This document shows positions 1 through 13,674 of a stretch of 64,000 bases of DNA, one piece after another; position 1 is the first letter of the stretch, and each line of letters opens with the position of its first letter. The stretch is taken from contig JAPTOF010000004.1 of the NCBI GenBank assembly GCA_028554755.1, positions 2,487,501-2,551,500 on the forward strand. Direction: 5' to 3'. A program made the position numbers and the translations under genes. Source of the stretch: Cordia subcordata (taxonomy: Eukaryota > Streptophyta > Magnoliopsida > Boraginales > Cordiaceae). The notes below the pieces were generated by a model. That model saw only the letters and a list, made by a program, of their open reading frames with translations, did not search any database and had not been told where the DNA came from.

Positions 1-325
1 AAAAAGGGATGTCCATTTTTCAAGAAAAAAGGTGCTTTTCGACCAAAAAAAGACAAACAGGCTCTTATTCATATAACTTCTCGTTGAGTTTTTTAACTTT
101 GACTTATAAGAACACCTTAAAGTATCTGAATATCTACGGGACTGCTTTAGCTCTGGCTTGTTATGTGAACTAGAATGTAAGTTAAATATCCAAGAAGCAT
201 TATGACACTTTTTATAATTATATGATGCCTTTCGTTTTATGGTCCTCCTAACTATTACTCCCTTAAAGATATCAATGATTAGGTGGCAGAAATTATTACT
301 TTTCCTTTTTTGGTGAAATTCACAG

Positions 326-3300
326 GAGGAAGCAGGAAGACTCAAGTTTGTATGCGTCTCAAATGATGGTATTGATGAGCATATGGTTTGGTATCAATTT
401 CTCTTTCTTGAATGTCTCAAATTTTCTTGTCTATTTTAGATAAAAGAGTGTGCATTTGTGCAAATCATTTTGAGCTTGACAGAAATTGCTGAAAGCATTG
501 CGAGATTTTGTCCAATTAACTGTTATTGTGCATAAAAATGAAGTTGCATGTGCATTTGTGTTTCCTCAGGTTGATAGGATTGAAGAATATCTTTGCCAAG
601 CAACTACCTAACATGCCAAGGGAGTACATTGTTCGTCTTGTAATGGACAGGTACTTTTGGGAAAAATTTCTTAACAGCTTCTTATTTTCTTTATATTTTG
701 CTGTTTCAATTTTGAAGGTGAGTAAGTTCATTTTTGTTTTCAATTTCTGATCCAGTTGAGTGAGAGATTGTCACAGAAAGAAATGAAAGTTTAATGTTGC
801 TATTGATTGTAAACTGTGAAAGTGAGTGTATCAACTAATGTTTAAGTGCTTAACATTTGAAGGTTTTCTCTTCTTATCTCTTTAGCATGCAAAATTTGTG
901 TTGAAAACATGGACACATGTGCAAATGGATAAGATCTCGGCAATCCATTATTACTTTAGACATCTCATATGTTACGAAATTTAACATCATTCCTAGACTC
1001 GCCATTCTGCCCTCTGAATTTCAATTCAACCTCATGCATTGAGGGAGTTAGCTGTTGGTTCATATTGCTATGTGTATTAAAGTACATACTTTTAGGTTGT
1101 TGCTGCTTTCTAATATTTAGAACCTTTGAAGTTGCATTTGTAAGTCTGTGTAATGCAGAAGCCACAAATCGATGATGGTTGTTCGACGTAATCAAGTTGT
1201 TGGTGGAATAACTTACCGTCCATATGCAAGGTGACGTGTCATGCTATGGTTCTTACTTAGATCCTAACAGCTTATTGGAATAACCTGTGACTGTGCAGAA
1301 ATCCTTATGAATTATGACTATTTTATTTACCTTCTTCCTCTATTGTCCCCCCCCCCCCCTTTCTTTTTGGAATAGATTGATCTTTTGTTCTGTTGAATCC
1401 TTTAACATATTTAATTTGTCAACACAATATCATCTTGTTAATAGTTAACTTGATATTTATGAGTTCCATTTGCTTATTCTTTAACTGCAGCCTCCTTCCA
1501 CAAAGGAGCGGGGACTGGGGCTGGGGCTGGGGAGGAGGGTGATGGTTGGATTGAAAGGATTCCTATTGATGTTGAACAATCAGTTTTTCTCATTTTAGCC
1601 TTCACATTACTTTTATGCAAGTTGATTTTGGGTTGAAAATAAAAAATTAGTTGTCCAAAGATCCATGTTTGTTGAAATTACAACTGCTACCTGAAATAAT
1701 AGGGTTTCACCCATTTCACCAACATCGAAGAAAGACTGCTTACCAAGCCACCCACTTGACTAATAGGATTTTACCCATTTTCGACGCTGAAGGTAGCTTG
1801 CTTACAGAGCCACCCACTTGAGATGCTAGCAGGATTTGGGCCAAAACATTTTAAGATTATCTCCTCTAAGATCATGTAAGAGTATGTGTCATGTTAATGA
1901 ATCCCATAAAAGAGGAAAATAGAAAGAACTGTTCTGAGTAGTTTGCCTCAAGTTACTTTTATTCATATTCGTCTATCACCCTTGGTCCTTTTATTTTTTC
2001 TCCTATTATTTCCTTTGACGGGCTCAGTGGTCGTTTCTCTTTTAAACGATTTGCAGCCAAAAGTTCGGCGAGATAGCTTTTTGTGCAATTACAGCAGATG
2101 AGCAAGTCAAGGGCTATGGCACTAGACTGATGAATTACTTAAAGCAGCATGCACGTGATGTGGATGGATTAACTCATTTTCTCACATATGCAGACAATAA
2201 TGCTGTTGGTTATTTTGTCAAACAGGTACAACATGTCATAACTCATTTGATATGGTTATTACTTCATAAGAGTTTGGCTAAAGAACTGCATGGGGGGTGA
2301 CACTCTCAGGTCTTTTGTAATTCAGCTATCCACCCTATACTCTGCTCATTGAATATAAATATTGTGGACACATCTAAAATACAATTCTTCAGGTTTGCCT
2401 AGGCGTGATTGTTTCCTATGATACTTTTTTGCATTGCATCCAGCTAGTTGTTACGTGTGTGTGTGTGTGTGTTTGTTTGTTTGTGGGTTTCTTTATACTT
2501 TTGGGGGCAGGCAGCTGTTGGTGGAAGGTAAACTCATTTAAGAAAAGTTACAAAATTCGCCATGGTGCCATCAAAGAGTGATCTCGTGCTGTTGAATATG
2601 CACTGAATTGAAAGGTGTCTTCAGTGTGGACAGGGAATGCATTGGTATTATGTCGATTAGTCATCAAGTCACATTAAAGAGTATTACTGATGCTTTTAAA
2701 GGTCTCTTGAGGAGGAAAAGAATTTTCCATATATTTGATTCTCAGGCCTAGTCCAAAAGCCCTGGAATTTTGTCTTCTGGTGGAACAAAAGCCTGAGATT
2801 GACGTACGTGAAATATGCCCACAGATGAGGAAGTTGATAGTCTTTATTCTTCTTTTTGCCAGGGAACTACTAATTAATTGAGTCATTGCTGACTTGTATA
2901 TATACACATAAATCTCATGAGGACATTTGGTTTCTCAGAAATGGTTGATTTTCTTAGTGCATTGTTTCTTCATACTTGGCTGAAATTAATAGTTTGTTAG
3001 GTTTACTCTATTTTTATTGTAATTTTTGCTCTCTTATAATTTGTAGGGCTTCACAAAAGAGATTTATTTGGAGAAGGAGCGGTGGCAGGGGTATGTATAT
3101 ATCTTACATTGACAAGGTCTAAACTATTGACTTTCTTAAAGATGTAATGTTTGAAGCCACAATGGCCTTCATATTGCCCTTTTTTTGCAATGATTTCCAT
3201 TCAACTCTTCCTTAAAGCTCTCTTAGGAAATAATTGCTTCTTCAGGTATATTAAAGATTATGATGGAGGGATCCTCATGGAGTGCAAAATTGATCCAAAA

Positions 3301-6300
3301 CTTCCGTACACTGATTTATCAACTATGATACGCCGTCAAAGGCAGGTAAGATGAACATTGTAAATTTCATGTAGATTGTACTTCATAGGTATTACTAAGA
3401 ATTAATATTGTCAAATGAGGTGTATGCATTTCAAAAGGTTTGGTGGAAGATTCTTCCTATTAACTTATGCTGGTGTTTGGTTTTCCCAGGCAATTGATGA
3501 GAAGATAAGAGAGCTCTCTAATTGTCACATAGTCTATCCTGGACTTGACTTTCAGAAGGTATATGCAGTTGTCTTGAATTGAGATCTGAAGCTAAAATGT
3601 CTTCTCATGGATGTATCCTCCGGTATATATTGACTCTTGCACAATTATTGTTTGAATTCTATGACATTAGAGCAAGTGATTATTGGCAAGGAACCTTCTC
3701 AATCTTATGATACACTTGAGCAAATTTACTTAATCTAGTACAATTATAACTCAAGGCAACTATTCAGTTTCAAACATAGAAGTCTGACTGTTTCAAACAG
3801 ATGATGTAGCTCATGTAGCTCAAACGATGAATCTGCAGCTACATATATTAAAGAACACATAAATATTGGTTTTCATTGTGAATGTCAAGACTGAAACTTG
3901 ATAAAAAGATCTCATGTGTGAACTTGGATGCTATCTTCATTCTCAGTAATAAAGTATGGTCACTTCTCCCCAAGTTCTGCTAAGAATAGGCTACTAAATT
4001 TTGGCCTGTAGGAGTGTAAAATTGTAGACACATAAAACGTTCTGCTAGCACACACGCACATGTAAAAAGGAAATACAATTTACTTTTGATTTCAGGTCGA
4101 GAAAGCTGGAACTCACTGAGTAACCACTTCAATGTAGAACTCAAAATAATTTTCAAAGCATAATCTCATAGATATTGGTAATGCATGGCATCATGTTGTA
4201 TATCAGGTATTAAGCATGCATGATTGTTCATGTCAACTATTGTGCCTTCACTCTATCCTTGAATTGCTTTAGGAAACTTGAGATACTGTTCTATTCTACC
4301 ATAGCAATTAGCATGTGATGACATGTCTAAGTTACTACTCTTGTCAAAGTAAACTTGTTACTGACCTAGAACTTCTGTGCAGAAAGAAGCTGGAATTCCT
4401 AAAAAAGCAATCAAAGTTGAGGATATTCCAGGCTTGAGTAAGTTGTGGCTTTTTGATATATTCCGACTTTTTACCTACTATCTGAAAGTAGAAATTTTGC
4501 ATTTCAGTTCCCTGTACTTATCATGAAAGTTAACTCAAGCATTCACTTTCTAGCTTAGGTCATTTGTTGACTTTTTGTTTTGGGAAAAGTATGTAAAACT
4601 GTTCCACCTTGTAATTTTGTGTTTGAGCTGATTACAATTTATGGCTCTTCTGCCTATTTATCCTTCTTCATTAGAATCCTCCAAGGATTAGTTTCCTGCT
4701 TTAGAATATTCATGAATTTACGAACATTGGCAAGGCTAAAAGTTTGGTCAAGCCTTGCAGGCTCTGTGGATGGGGATCCAGGAATACTGGGCCATCTGCA
4801 ATCGGAATCTGTAATTCGAGGATACTGAGAAAGTTGCCAGGATTTAGTATTCCTATCCAAGTTGGTAGACAACGGCTAGACCTGTAAATATATCTGGTGG
4901 TTCTTAAAAATTATATGGCTTGGCTTGGTATGCTGCAGCTGCACCTACAGCTTGTTTATTCTGTGAAGGAGTCAGTGCAGCTTGATTTGGCTTCTATTCC
5001 CATTTGTTAATCAAGCTGAGGTCGGTTTCAGCTCATATAGGCTTTTGGACTTATTATATATGTATATGCGTCCAATTTTTAAAATATGTTACTTAATAGC
5101 AACTACTTAATCTTATTGATATCAGATTCTGTGAGAAACTAATAATTATCTGCCCACAGCTTATGCTGTTATCTGCAAAATTACTTCAGAAACGAAACGT
5201 TGTGCTGATGAATTTCATTTCAAGCTTGAGTCTAAGCTTAAGAGTTGATTATACAAGTCAACCATTATTAATATGAGCTGAGCTTAAAACATTTAGGGTG
5301 TAACAAATAAAGGAAGTTTGATCATTTAAAGCTGAGCTACGAAGCTCTACTAAAGGCTAGTGCTTCTGGATTGTGCCTATTTATATGTTAGTTGTGATAT
5401 GGTTCCCTTTTACTGCAGTTGAATCTGGTGGTTTCTAACTTTGCAGTTAGAAGTAACAGACTCAACAAAACTTCCTGCTTCTTTATTTCTGTTCATTTTT
5501 CTGCATTCGTCTAACTTTTTTCTTTTGGAACTTTTTGCATCGCATTATATGGTGTTTCTAGTTTCTTATGATTTTACTTGTAGGAGAGGCTGGGTGGACC
5601 CCTGATCAATATGGCCATTCTCGATTTTCCAAAACACTGAGCTCTTCAACTGATACAGCCTCACATCAGAAAACCTTGACTGCATTTATGCGCTCTTTAG
5701 TGAAGGTAAGAGAACACCTCCTACCATACTTGTCACACCTTTCTTTCATGAGGGTTTTCTTCCACGTGGGAGAGAGGAGGGGATTGAGATGTAAGATACT
5801 GGATTCAAGAGAGAAGATTTCTACGCTTGGCCGTTGAGGAGATGGTTGCAAAAGATGTTTGAAAATGATTGCATGGAATCGTACTGATTGGTCGGAAAGG
5901 GGCTTTTGCATCAAAAGAAGAAATGATAGAAACATAAAAGGCAGTGACGGATTGAGGAGAGAAAGGGGAATCTAGCTATGAATGTTTCTCTTACCACATG
6001 TTCTAGGCAACCTGTTAGCGCATAGTATGGATAGCGGTCAGTGGAACATGCACTGTATCTATCTATTGTCTTTCTCGCCTTGCTATCAGTTTCATCTAAT
6101 AAGAAAAAATCAGTAAGCAAACTCCCCCATCCACCAGGGTCCTGATCCCCTTGTTGATCTGCATCTTATGTACTTTCTGATACTTTACCTTTTAAGCAGG
6201 CAATGCATGATCATCCTGATGCATGGCCATTCAAGGAACCTGTTGATGCTCGAGATGTTCCTGATTATTATGATATTATCAAAGATGCTATGGGTAAGTA

Positions 6301-6883
6301 ATCTACATTAGTCTAGCTTTTGACATCAGTTCGGCTCTTCTTTTCCAAATGGCGTCACAAGATTGTTTCTCATAGTTACTGCCACGGCTGTATATTAGTA
6401 GTTATTCAGTGGGATGGTTTTCTGTCTTTCTCTTTCAATAAACCTACAGAAAATTTAAAAACCACATTGTGGCGAGATCAGCATTGATATGCTTTTCTCG
6501 GCTCCTACAGAAGTCCCATAAATCAAATTGTTTTATCCATTTGTGGTTGTCTGCTCAACAGTTCATTGTTTTACCACGCAGATTTGAAGACAATGTCAAA
6601 GCGGGTAGAATCAGAGCAGTACTATGTGACCTTCGAGATGTTTGTTGCGGATGTGAGGAGGATGTTTTCTAATGCTCGCACCTACAACTCCCCAGAGACC
6701 ATTTACTATAAATGTGCAACAAGGCATGAAACTATACTCCTTGAGGTTTTTACTTCTAAAATACGTTTGATTTTTTCTATTTTTCAGTACATTAGACTTT
6801 TTCTCTTAACCTGCAGGTTGGAATCTCACTTTTCAAATAAAGTTCAAGCTGGTCTTCAATCTGGCATCAAGATTCAGCAGTAA
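326..6883 (+). CDS. GCN5: Histone acetyltransferase GCN5 (HAG1), 5'-truncated by window edge
   Basis: Catalytic subunit of SAGA-type coactivators; it acetylates histone H3 tails in the nucleus. Twelve exons are visible: 326-390, 570-650, 1159-1230, 2057-2225, 3047-3090, 3246-3345, 3490-3558, 4383-4437, 5584-5705, 6200-6293, 6582-6723, 6817-6883. They join in frame to 359 residues ending at TAA. The GNAT domain comes first, with the catalytic Glu of [10 protein letters not shown] (codon 2070-2072) and the acetyl-CoA loop QVKGYGTRL. The C-terminal bromodomain follows ([19 protein letters not shown] and the acetyl-lysine-binding Asn of ARTYNSPET). The N-terminal region and start codon lie left of the window; 1-325 looks like intron. 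The intron at 6724-6816 begins with GC. Using the nearby GT after CTTGAG instead would shift frame and remove the conserved C-terminal tail. Family assignment is very secure. Confidence 0.96.
1510..1539 (+). other. G-quadruplex-capable G-run cluster in GCN5 intron
   Basis: Four GGGG runs separated by 3, 2 and 2 bases (1510-1532), followed by further GG/GGG runs to 1539. They lie on the coding strand within the intron between the exons ending at 1230 and starting at 2057. The short loops and four-base runs fit the standard intramolecular G-quadruplex pattern. Folding is inferred. Confidence 0.7.
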
Positions 6884-7718
<835 letters not shown>

Positions 7719-8102
7719 GATTAGGGATAAACATGGTTTGCTTTGGTTTTGAATCAATTTCAAATCAAATAAACTAATTGATTTTCATTTGAAAATTAAC
7801 CAATTAGTTTTAGTCGCAAAAATAACCAAATCAAACTAACCTTTTCAAAGTTGGTTGGGTTTAGTTTGGGTTTCGGTTTCTATAAAAAAAATAAATAAAT
7901 GTCATCAAAAAATTCAAAAAAAAAAAAGAAGAATTCCTCCAATAATTTCAAGGAAAATAAAGGTCAAGATACTTTTGTTTGGTTTGTTTTGGTTTTATGG
8001 ACCAATATCAAATTAAACCAAATGAACCAAACTAACTCGAATTTTTGGATTAATAATTTGGATTGATTTAGTTTGTTTACCAAATCATGTTTATCCCCAA
8101 TC
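7719..8102. mobile_element. MITE-like inverted-repeat element, 384 bp
   Basis: The left end GATTAGGGATAAACATGGTT is mirrored by the right end; its reverse complement begins GATTGGGGATAAACATGATT. The interior is AT-rich, built of TTTGGTTT/AAACCAAA-type motifs, and has no coding capacity. A clean target-site duplication is not evident, so the superfamily is left open. Confidence 0.6.
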
Positions 8103-8188
8103 TTAATTAAGGTGATTGGTGAATAGTTGGGCTCATGTTTAGTAGGCAGAAGGTTTTACATCCAAAAAGAAAGAATGATGATTTAGAA

Positions 8189-8658
8189 GAGGGTGTTTGG
8201 ATTGACTTATAAAAAAGCTACTTAAAGCACTTCTAGTTTTAAGTGACTTTTTTTTATTATTAACTTTAAGTAGTTACGTGTTTGAATAAAAGTTATAGTT
8301 ATAAAAATAAGTATTTACATGTTTGATTAAAGTGGGCTGAAAAGTAAGTTATATAGTTCAATAACTATTAAGGACATTAAAATATAATTTAAAAAGGTAA
8401 GTATAAGATAAAAGAGAAAATATATTTTAGCAATAAAAATAAAAAGGTAAGGATAAGATAGTAAATGATTTGGTCAAACTTGCTTTTTTTCAACTTGCTT
8501 AAAGCCATAAAAAGCAAAAGCTGGGGTTGGGGAGCTTTTTATTTTCTACTTAAAGCTACTTAAAAAAAGCACATTTTTAATTAAAACAAATATTTCTATT
8601 AGTTTAAATTAGGCTTTAAGTAAGTTTGACCATAAAAAAAACCAAACCAAACACCCTC
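8189..8658. mobile_element. MITE, GAGGGTGTTTGG ends, 470 bp
   Basis: The left end GAGGGTGTTTGGATTGACTT and the right end CCAAACACCCTC are inverted copies. The interior is AT-rich with repeated 'acttaaag' motifs. TAA follows the right end, but the left flank reads GAA, so a target duplication is only partial. It belongs to the same G-rich-GTTTGG end class as the elements at 13255, 27211 and 45220. Confidence 0.65.
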
Positions 8659-8661
8659 TAA

Positions 8662-8842
8662 GTACACGTTTAGATTGGCTTTTTTCAAAAGTACTTTTTG
8701 ACTTTTACAAAAAGTTGTATTTGAACTTTTTTCAAAGTTTCAGTTTTTTTTGGAAGCCAAATCAAATAGTTATTGCAAATTTAATATAACTTTTTCAGGG
8801 GAAAAGATACTTTTTTCTGAAAAGACCAATCTAAATAGATTC
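8662..8842. mobile_element. Tourist-like MITE, 181 bp
   Basis: The left end contains GTTTAGATTGGC and the right end its inverted match CCAATCTAAATAG. TAA flanks both sides (8659-8661 and 8843-8845), as expected for the TWA target duplication of PIF/Harbinger (Tourist) elements. It directly abuts the preceding MITE. The interior is T-rich and non-coding. Confidence 0.6.
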
Positions 8843-8896
8843 TAAATAGGAATACTCAAACGAAATCCTATATATATATATATATATTTATATATA

Positions 8897-8940
8897 ACAC
8901 TAGTGTGACATCCGTGCGATGCACAGAAAACGACATGGAT
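8897..8940 (-). mobile_element. Helitron-like 3' terminus (minus strand)
   Basis: Read on the minus strand, an imperfect hairpin (CTGTGC-ATC-GCACGG) is followed after about eight bases by CTAG at 8903-8900 and then T. This is the layout of a Helitron 3' end: a subterminal hairpin, then CTRR, inserted before T. The 5' TC end was not located, so only the terminus is called. Confidence 0.4.
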
Positions 8941-9307
8941 ATATTAAAATTATAGAATTTTTTCATCTTATTAAATAATTATTTAAACAATTATATATGT
9001 AGAATTAATAAAATAATGATAATATATTAAGAAAGGACGCAATATTAATTAAATTAAATGTTTAATATAGGAATAGAACTGAATAAATAATAAAAAACAA
9101 AAGATGACCTAAAATAGACATATTTAATTAATAAATAATTATAAAAAACTTACCATATAAAACATCACTTGATAATATAAAATTACAATTTATTTTACCT
9201 TATTATATAGTATAAATTAGCAAAGAAAATTATTATAAAATTTTGATGGTATTGTTGAATTCGTGTAGTAAATTCTTAATTTAATTTGATAACTGCGGCT
9301 AACACTC
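8941..9307. other. AT-rich DNA upstream of VHA-F
   Basis: Very AT-rich sequence with no coding potential. It could be the degenerate body of the Helitron-like element whose end lies at 8900, or ordinary promoter-distal DNA. Confidence 0.4.
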
Positions 9308-9345
9308 CACGTGTTTTTAACAGGACTCTTTAATCTTTATATATA
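9308..9345 (+). promoter_or_regulatory. VHA-F promoter: G-box and TATA-like run
   Basis: CACGTG (G-box, bound by bHLH and bZIP factors) at 9308-9313 and TATATATA at 9338-9345. They precede a pyrimidine-rich probable leader and a likely 5' UTR intron. The assignment is positional. Confidence 0.4.
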
Positions 9346-9514
9346 GGGAAAAAAAAAAGAGCTGTGCCTTTTTGTTTTATTTTCTTTTTTTCCTATTTTC
9401 TTAAACAGTTGTCCACGACTGTAGAACCTTGCATTGCACCGCGATACACATCTCCTCTCTCGATCTCTCTGGACCGGAGATCTCCACTCCATCGAAGCGG
9501 CAAACCATCAAAAG

Positions 9515-9879
9515 GTGAGATCGCAGCCGTCAAAGTTTTTCGTTTTTGTGTTCCCTTTCCTCGTTGAAATTTTTCATACTTGCCTTCTTTTTACACTTAA
9601 AATTATCGATCTGATATTTCCTTCTTTTTCACTGTTAATACTCGATGAATTTCGCAGCATTCTTAAATCTTTGTTGAGATTAGCATATAATTGCATATGC
9701 TTCAATATCGTGATATCGGCGCTTCTCTGATTTTTCTCTTTATTCTTTTTTTTTTAATTTCTTTTTCGTTTTTTTTTTCTTTTTGTTAGGATTAAAAAAG
9801 AGCTAGTTTAGAATGTATTGTTGTAGTCTGATCTTTTCCTTTTTCGTTGCGTTTCTGAAGATATATAAATTTGGATTAG
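9515..9879 (+). other. Probable 5' UTR intron of VHA-F
   Basis: A good donor (AAAG|GTGAGA at 9515) and an acceptor TAG at 9877-9879 just before the ATG would enclose a T-rich 365-base leader intron. Such first introns are common in plant housekeeping genes. Transcript data would be needed to confirm it. Confidence 0.45.
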
Positions 9880-12621
9880 ATGGCTGGCCGAGCTCAGATT
9901 CGCACCAACAATTCAGCACTCATTGCTATGATTGCTGATGAGGTAAAATTTATGCATATGCATGTCTGCTTTGATATGAATTGGTTTATATTGAATCTCG
10001 AGTTTGTACTGTTTTTTCTTCTCATGTTAAATGTAACAATTGAATTTTGTATGTCTTATCTTTCTGCTAAATATGTTTATAACACGCATATATAACAGCT
10101 AGGCCTCGGAGTTGATACTCTTTTTGTTTGAAGGTCTTGTGTGAAGATATCCATCTTTCATGTGATATTTGTCTTGATTTAAGCCTAATTGTGATGTAAT
10201 GTGTGACAGTGTGACAGTGTGACAGTGTGAGTGTATTCAGTTCCAAAATTCTTTCAGTACCTAGCTTTTGCTGGCTGTGAACAACCTTTTTCTGCTTGAT
10301 AATCAAAAAAGATTTATCGGAAAGAGGTTACAATGGCAATGTTTACTTCTCAAAAGAAGAATTATTTTGGGGGTAAGAATGATGGTATATTGTGGTCAGA
10401 AGCTGGATCCATACTGCATAGTAGCATACATTTGGGGTCTTAAGCCTATTGTTTGTGGAGGTGGCCTGCTATTCTTCAATTTACATCTTGGAATCAATTT
10501 CACAATCGGCTAGTAATTTTTATTGTTCTAATTGCCCTATGTTTGATTTCCTTATAATTGACTCTTTTCTTATTTTCTCCCTCTCTCCAATTTGAGTGCA
10601 CGACATCTGTGATGGTCTTCAGATGCATGTTCAATGCTAAGTCCAGGAAATTGATGTCTGACTTCACATTTTATTTTGCTGCAAGGTTGTGATATCTAGC
10701 TTCATCTTCTTCCAGGAGCCAACTATGCTTATCTGGTCCCTTGTGTTGTTTGTTTATGTGGTATTCTGAGTAATAAGTAAGTGGGGTGTTCACATAGAAA
10801 ATCAAGTACTCAGCAGTCCAATATTACAAATATTCAAGTATTAAATTCTTTTGCTTGCTGCTAATCTGCAAATTAGAAATTACTATGCTTCTTGTTGGTT
10901 GGATTCTGCATAGGTTTATTGATACTTTCTCTTTCTTCAGAGAAGTAAAATCTTGAACAGATTTCTGTTATAAAGTAGGTTATATTTTGAAAAATCAAGT
11001 AGGGTATCTTGTTTCTTGTATGTGTCTATATGTATGTTCTGGCATGACAGAATGGTGTTTACGTTAATAGTTGTGGAGTTACTAGCATTCTGTTTATCTT
11101 GTAATTAGTACTTCCAAGCTGAGTCCTGAAGCTTTTTTTATGAACAAACTCTAACTGTAGGATACAGTTACTGGCTTCTTATTGGCTGGAGTTGGCAATG
11201 TGGACTTGAGGAGGAAAACAAATTACCTTATTGTGGACTCAAGTATGAACCATACCCACCTTTTTATTGATTTTGAATTTTGTATCCTCATTAATGTCTG
11301 TCGAATTCTTTCTTGGTTAATGGATCTCTGTAATAGTGTCTGTTAGAAGACATGCAACTATATTACAAATAGAGGAGTTGTCTATAAATCCATCCTTTAC
11401 TAAGAAATTTATTCAATGTACTAACAAAAATATAACACCCCTGTATCTTATCCAGTGCTGAAACAGAGGTTCAGCAATAAAGAATGAGTTAAGTCCATAA
11501 GAAGGTGGATTAGTACACAAGACTATCTTACCTACTGTTTAGTTATTCCTTTAAACTCATGTCGTCTGTGACCCTTTACAATGTCATTTTGGAATTATTC
11601 ACTATCTCTAGCTCTTTCACCATTCTAGAGAGCTTACAAGAAAGATTTGGAGCTTGTATGCTGCTTAACCTTCCACATTGCAGATCAACTGATCATTATT
11701 GCCCCTCCAAATCGAGAGGGAGAATGTTTTCTATTAAGTTTGCTTGTAAAATGAACATCTGACTGATGAATTCTTAGAGCAATTGCTATTGGAGTTTGCC
11801 TGCCTTTATTGTTATGAAGAGTAGAAGAAGAGCAAAGAAGATGACAACTTTGAGAGAGTAGACCTTGGCAGAATTAAAGCTTTTTTGTTTTATTACCTAA
11901 GTTTTTTACTGTGTATTTTTTGACTTCCTTGAAAACAATTAGAATTCAAAAAGAAAAGGGAAAAAGAAAGAAAGAAACGATTTAGAATTTACAGTTGTGC
12001 TAACAGAGTATTTCTTGTTTTGACTTAGAAACAACGGTCAAACAGATTGAAGATGCTTTTAAAGAATTCACCACAAGGGAGGACATCGCGATAGTGCTTA
12101 TTAGCCAATATGTAAGTACACAGCTCTCTTCCATTCTATGCAAGCTGGATGCAAATTTTGAAATATTGCCCTTTTAACTTTGTGAAAATTTCCACATCGG
12201 ACAATAAATGGGCATTATGTAATATAGATTTACCATGTAAAACTACTATATGCAATCTGGAAAAGAGTTAAAATTGTATGTTGTTGCAAAATGTAGGCAA
12301 TTTTTTTACCACATGGCTCCATATCATTCACGCAGTTGTAGTTGGTCGCCTGGTTTTGATTGCAACAGAATTGTTAGATTATCTGAACTTTATATATGCA
12401 TGTTCGTCCTAGTCTGATGTTGGCTTATGTTGTCACTTTGCTTTTCATTTCGACAGATTGCAAATATGATCAGATTCTTAGTTGATAGCTATAACAAGCC
12501 AGTTCCGGCAATTCTAGAGATTCCTTCCAAGGACCAGCCTTATGATCCTGCACATGACTCTGTTCTTTCCCGAGTGAAGTACCTCTTCTCTGCTGAATCT
12601 GTGGCATCTGGAAGGCGTTGA
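9880..12621 (+). CDS. VHA-F: V-type H+-ATPase subunit F
   Basis: Subunit F of the cytosolic V1 sector, part of the central rotor that couples ATP hydrolysis to proton pumping into vacuole and endomembrane lumens. Exons 9880-9942, 11161-11242, 12029-12111 and 12457-12621 join to 130 residues, the normal length for plant subunit F. Diagnostic stretches include [17 protein letters not shown] (spanning the first junction), [20 protein letters not shown] and [20 protein letters not shown]. There is no signal peptide or membrane segment, as expected. The ATG at 9880 fits the plant family start, MAGRA. Intron 1 (1.2 kb) holds an 8-bp tandem repeat. Confidence 0.97.
10201..10230. repeat. 8-bp tandem repeat (GTGTGACA)n
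   Basis: Three complete copies of GTGTGACA at 10201, 10209 and 10217, then a partial fourth. It lies within VHA-F intron 1 and is likely length-polymorphic. Confidence 0.85.
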
Positions 12622-13254
12622 TCAGCAAAAGAATGCTTTGCATTAGTTGTGGTCGCATCATATTTGAAGCTCCTCTGCCCTGTCATCGATGTATCACTGG
12701 TTAAGCTTTTCAATTCACTTCATGAAGTTATTTGTCCTTCCTCGTTCTTTCTGTAAGTTATTAAGCGCAAAGTGTGACTGCATAGTTGAGAGTTGAGTGT
12801 AAACAAATCAGTGATGATGAGCAAGACTAATTTCAGTGTTTGGAATAAGTCAATTGTCATGTGCTTTGGAATGTTATGTGCATGCCTCACTTGCAAGCCT
12901 CTGCACGCACAAGAGCAGTAATAAGCATGGTAAATGTTTCATCATTGGCACAATTTCTACATGCTGAAGGATACTTGATGGGAAAATCGAGTACCCGCGT
13001 ACACACATCAAAGTATAGCAAAAAACTCACACAAAGAACGTGCAATATTTTTAACGTGGTTCAGCCTTTGACTTACATTCACGATCTCTTCTGAGATAAA
13101 TTTTACTATTCAATAATAATAGAATTACAACTTAAGCGATTACTTTTTGTATAGACGGAAAAATCTAAACCTTCTTCCAATGGATTTGTTGCATATTGAT
13201 TCCTATTTAAATTCAAAACTCAATTATGCAATCTTGCAATCCAAGAAAGATTTA
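12622..13254. other. VHA-F 3' UTR and dispersed-repeat-like DNA
   Basis: The first 250-300 bases are probably the VHA-F 3' UTR. Around 12980-13160 the text containing TTTTTAACGTGGTTCAGCCT resembles a dispersed retrotransposon-related repeat common in plant genomes. That resemblance is from memory and unsupported by any visible LTR pair or coding sequence. Confidence 0.4.
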
Positions 13255-13674
13255 GAGGGTGTTTGACTTTGCTGATAAATTGGTCAAACTAGTTTATAAG
13301 CCAAAAATAAAACGTTACATGTTTGGCAAATTTATTTATAAGCCATTTAAAGTTGCTTATAAGCAAGAAAAGAAGAAGCAATTAGGAGCCACTTTTTTTT
13401 TTTTTTTTTTTTTGCGCTTATAAGCCAAGTGGTCAATCCTATTAAAATGATATATTTATCTTACACTCGAGAAACATTTATTTACCAAATTAATTAATTA
13501 TATGTTCTTTTTAGTCATTTTAACTATTAATATTATTTATAAGCATTTATTTACCAAATATGTCAACAGTTTAAAAGCATATATTATCTAAACACATTTC
13601 TGTTTATTTATTACTGGCTTAAAAATAATTTTTTGCTTACAAGCACTTAAAAATAAGCAAAGCCAAACGGGCTC
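13255..13674. mobile_element. Tourist-like MITE, 420 bp, TTA duplication
   Basis: The left end GAGGGTGTTTGACTTTGCT is matched inversely by the right end AGCAAAGCCAAACGGGCTC. TTA flanks both sides (13252-13254 and 13675-13677). The interior is rich in GCTTATAAGC-type self-complementary motifs and holds a T-run near 13391-13413. No coding sequence. The TTA duplication and ends fit a PIF/Harbinger-derived MITE. Confidence 0.75.
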
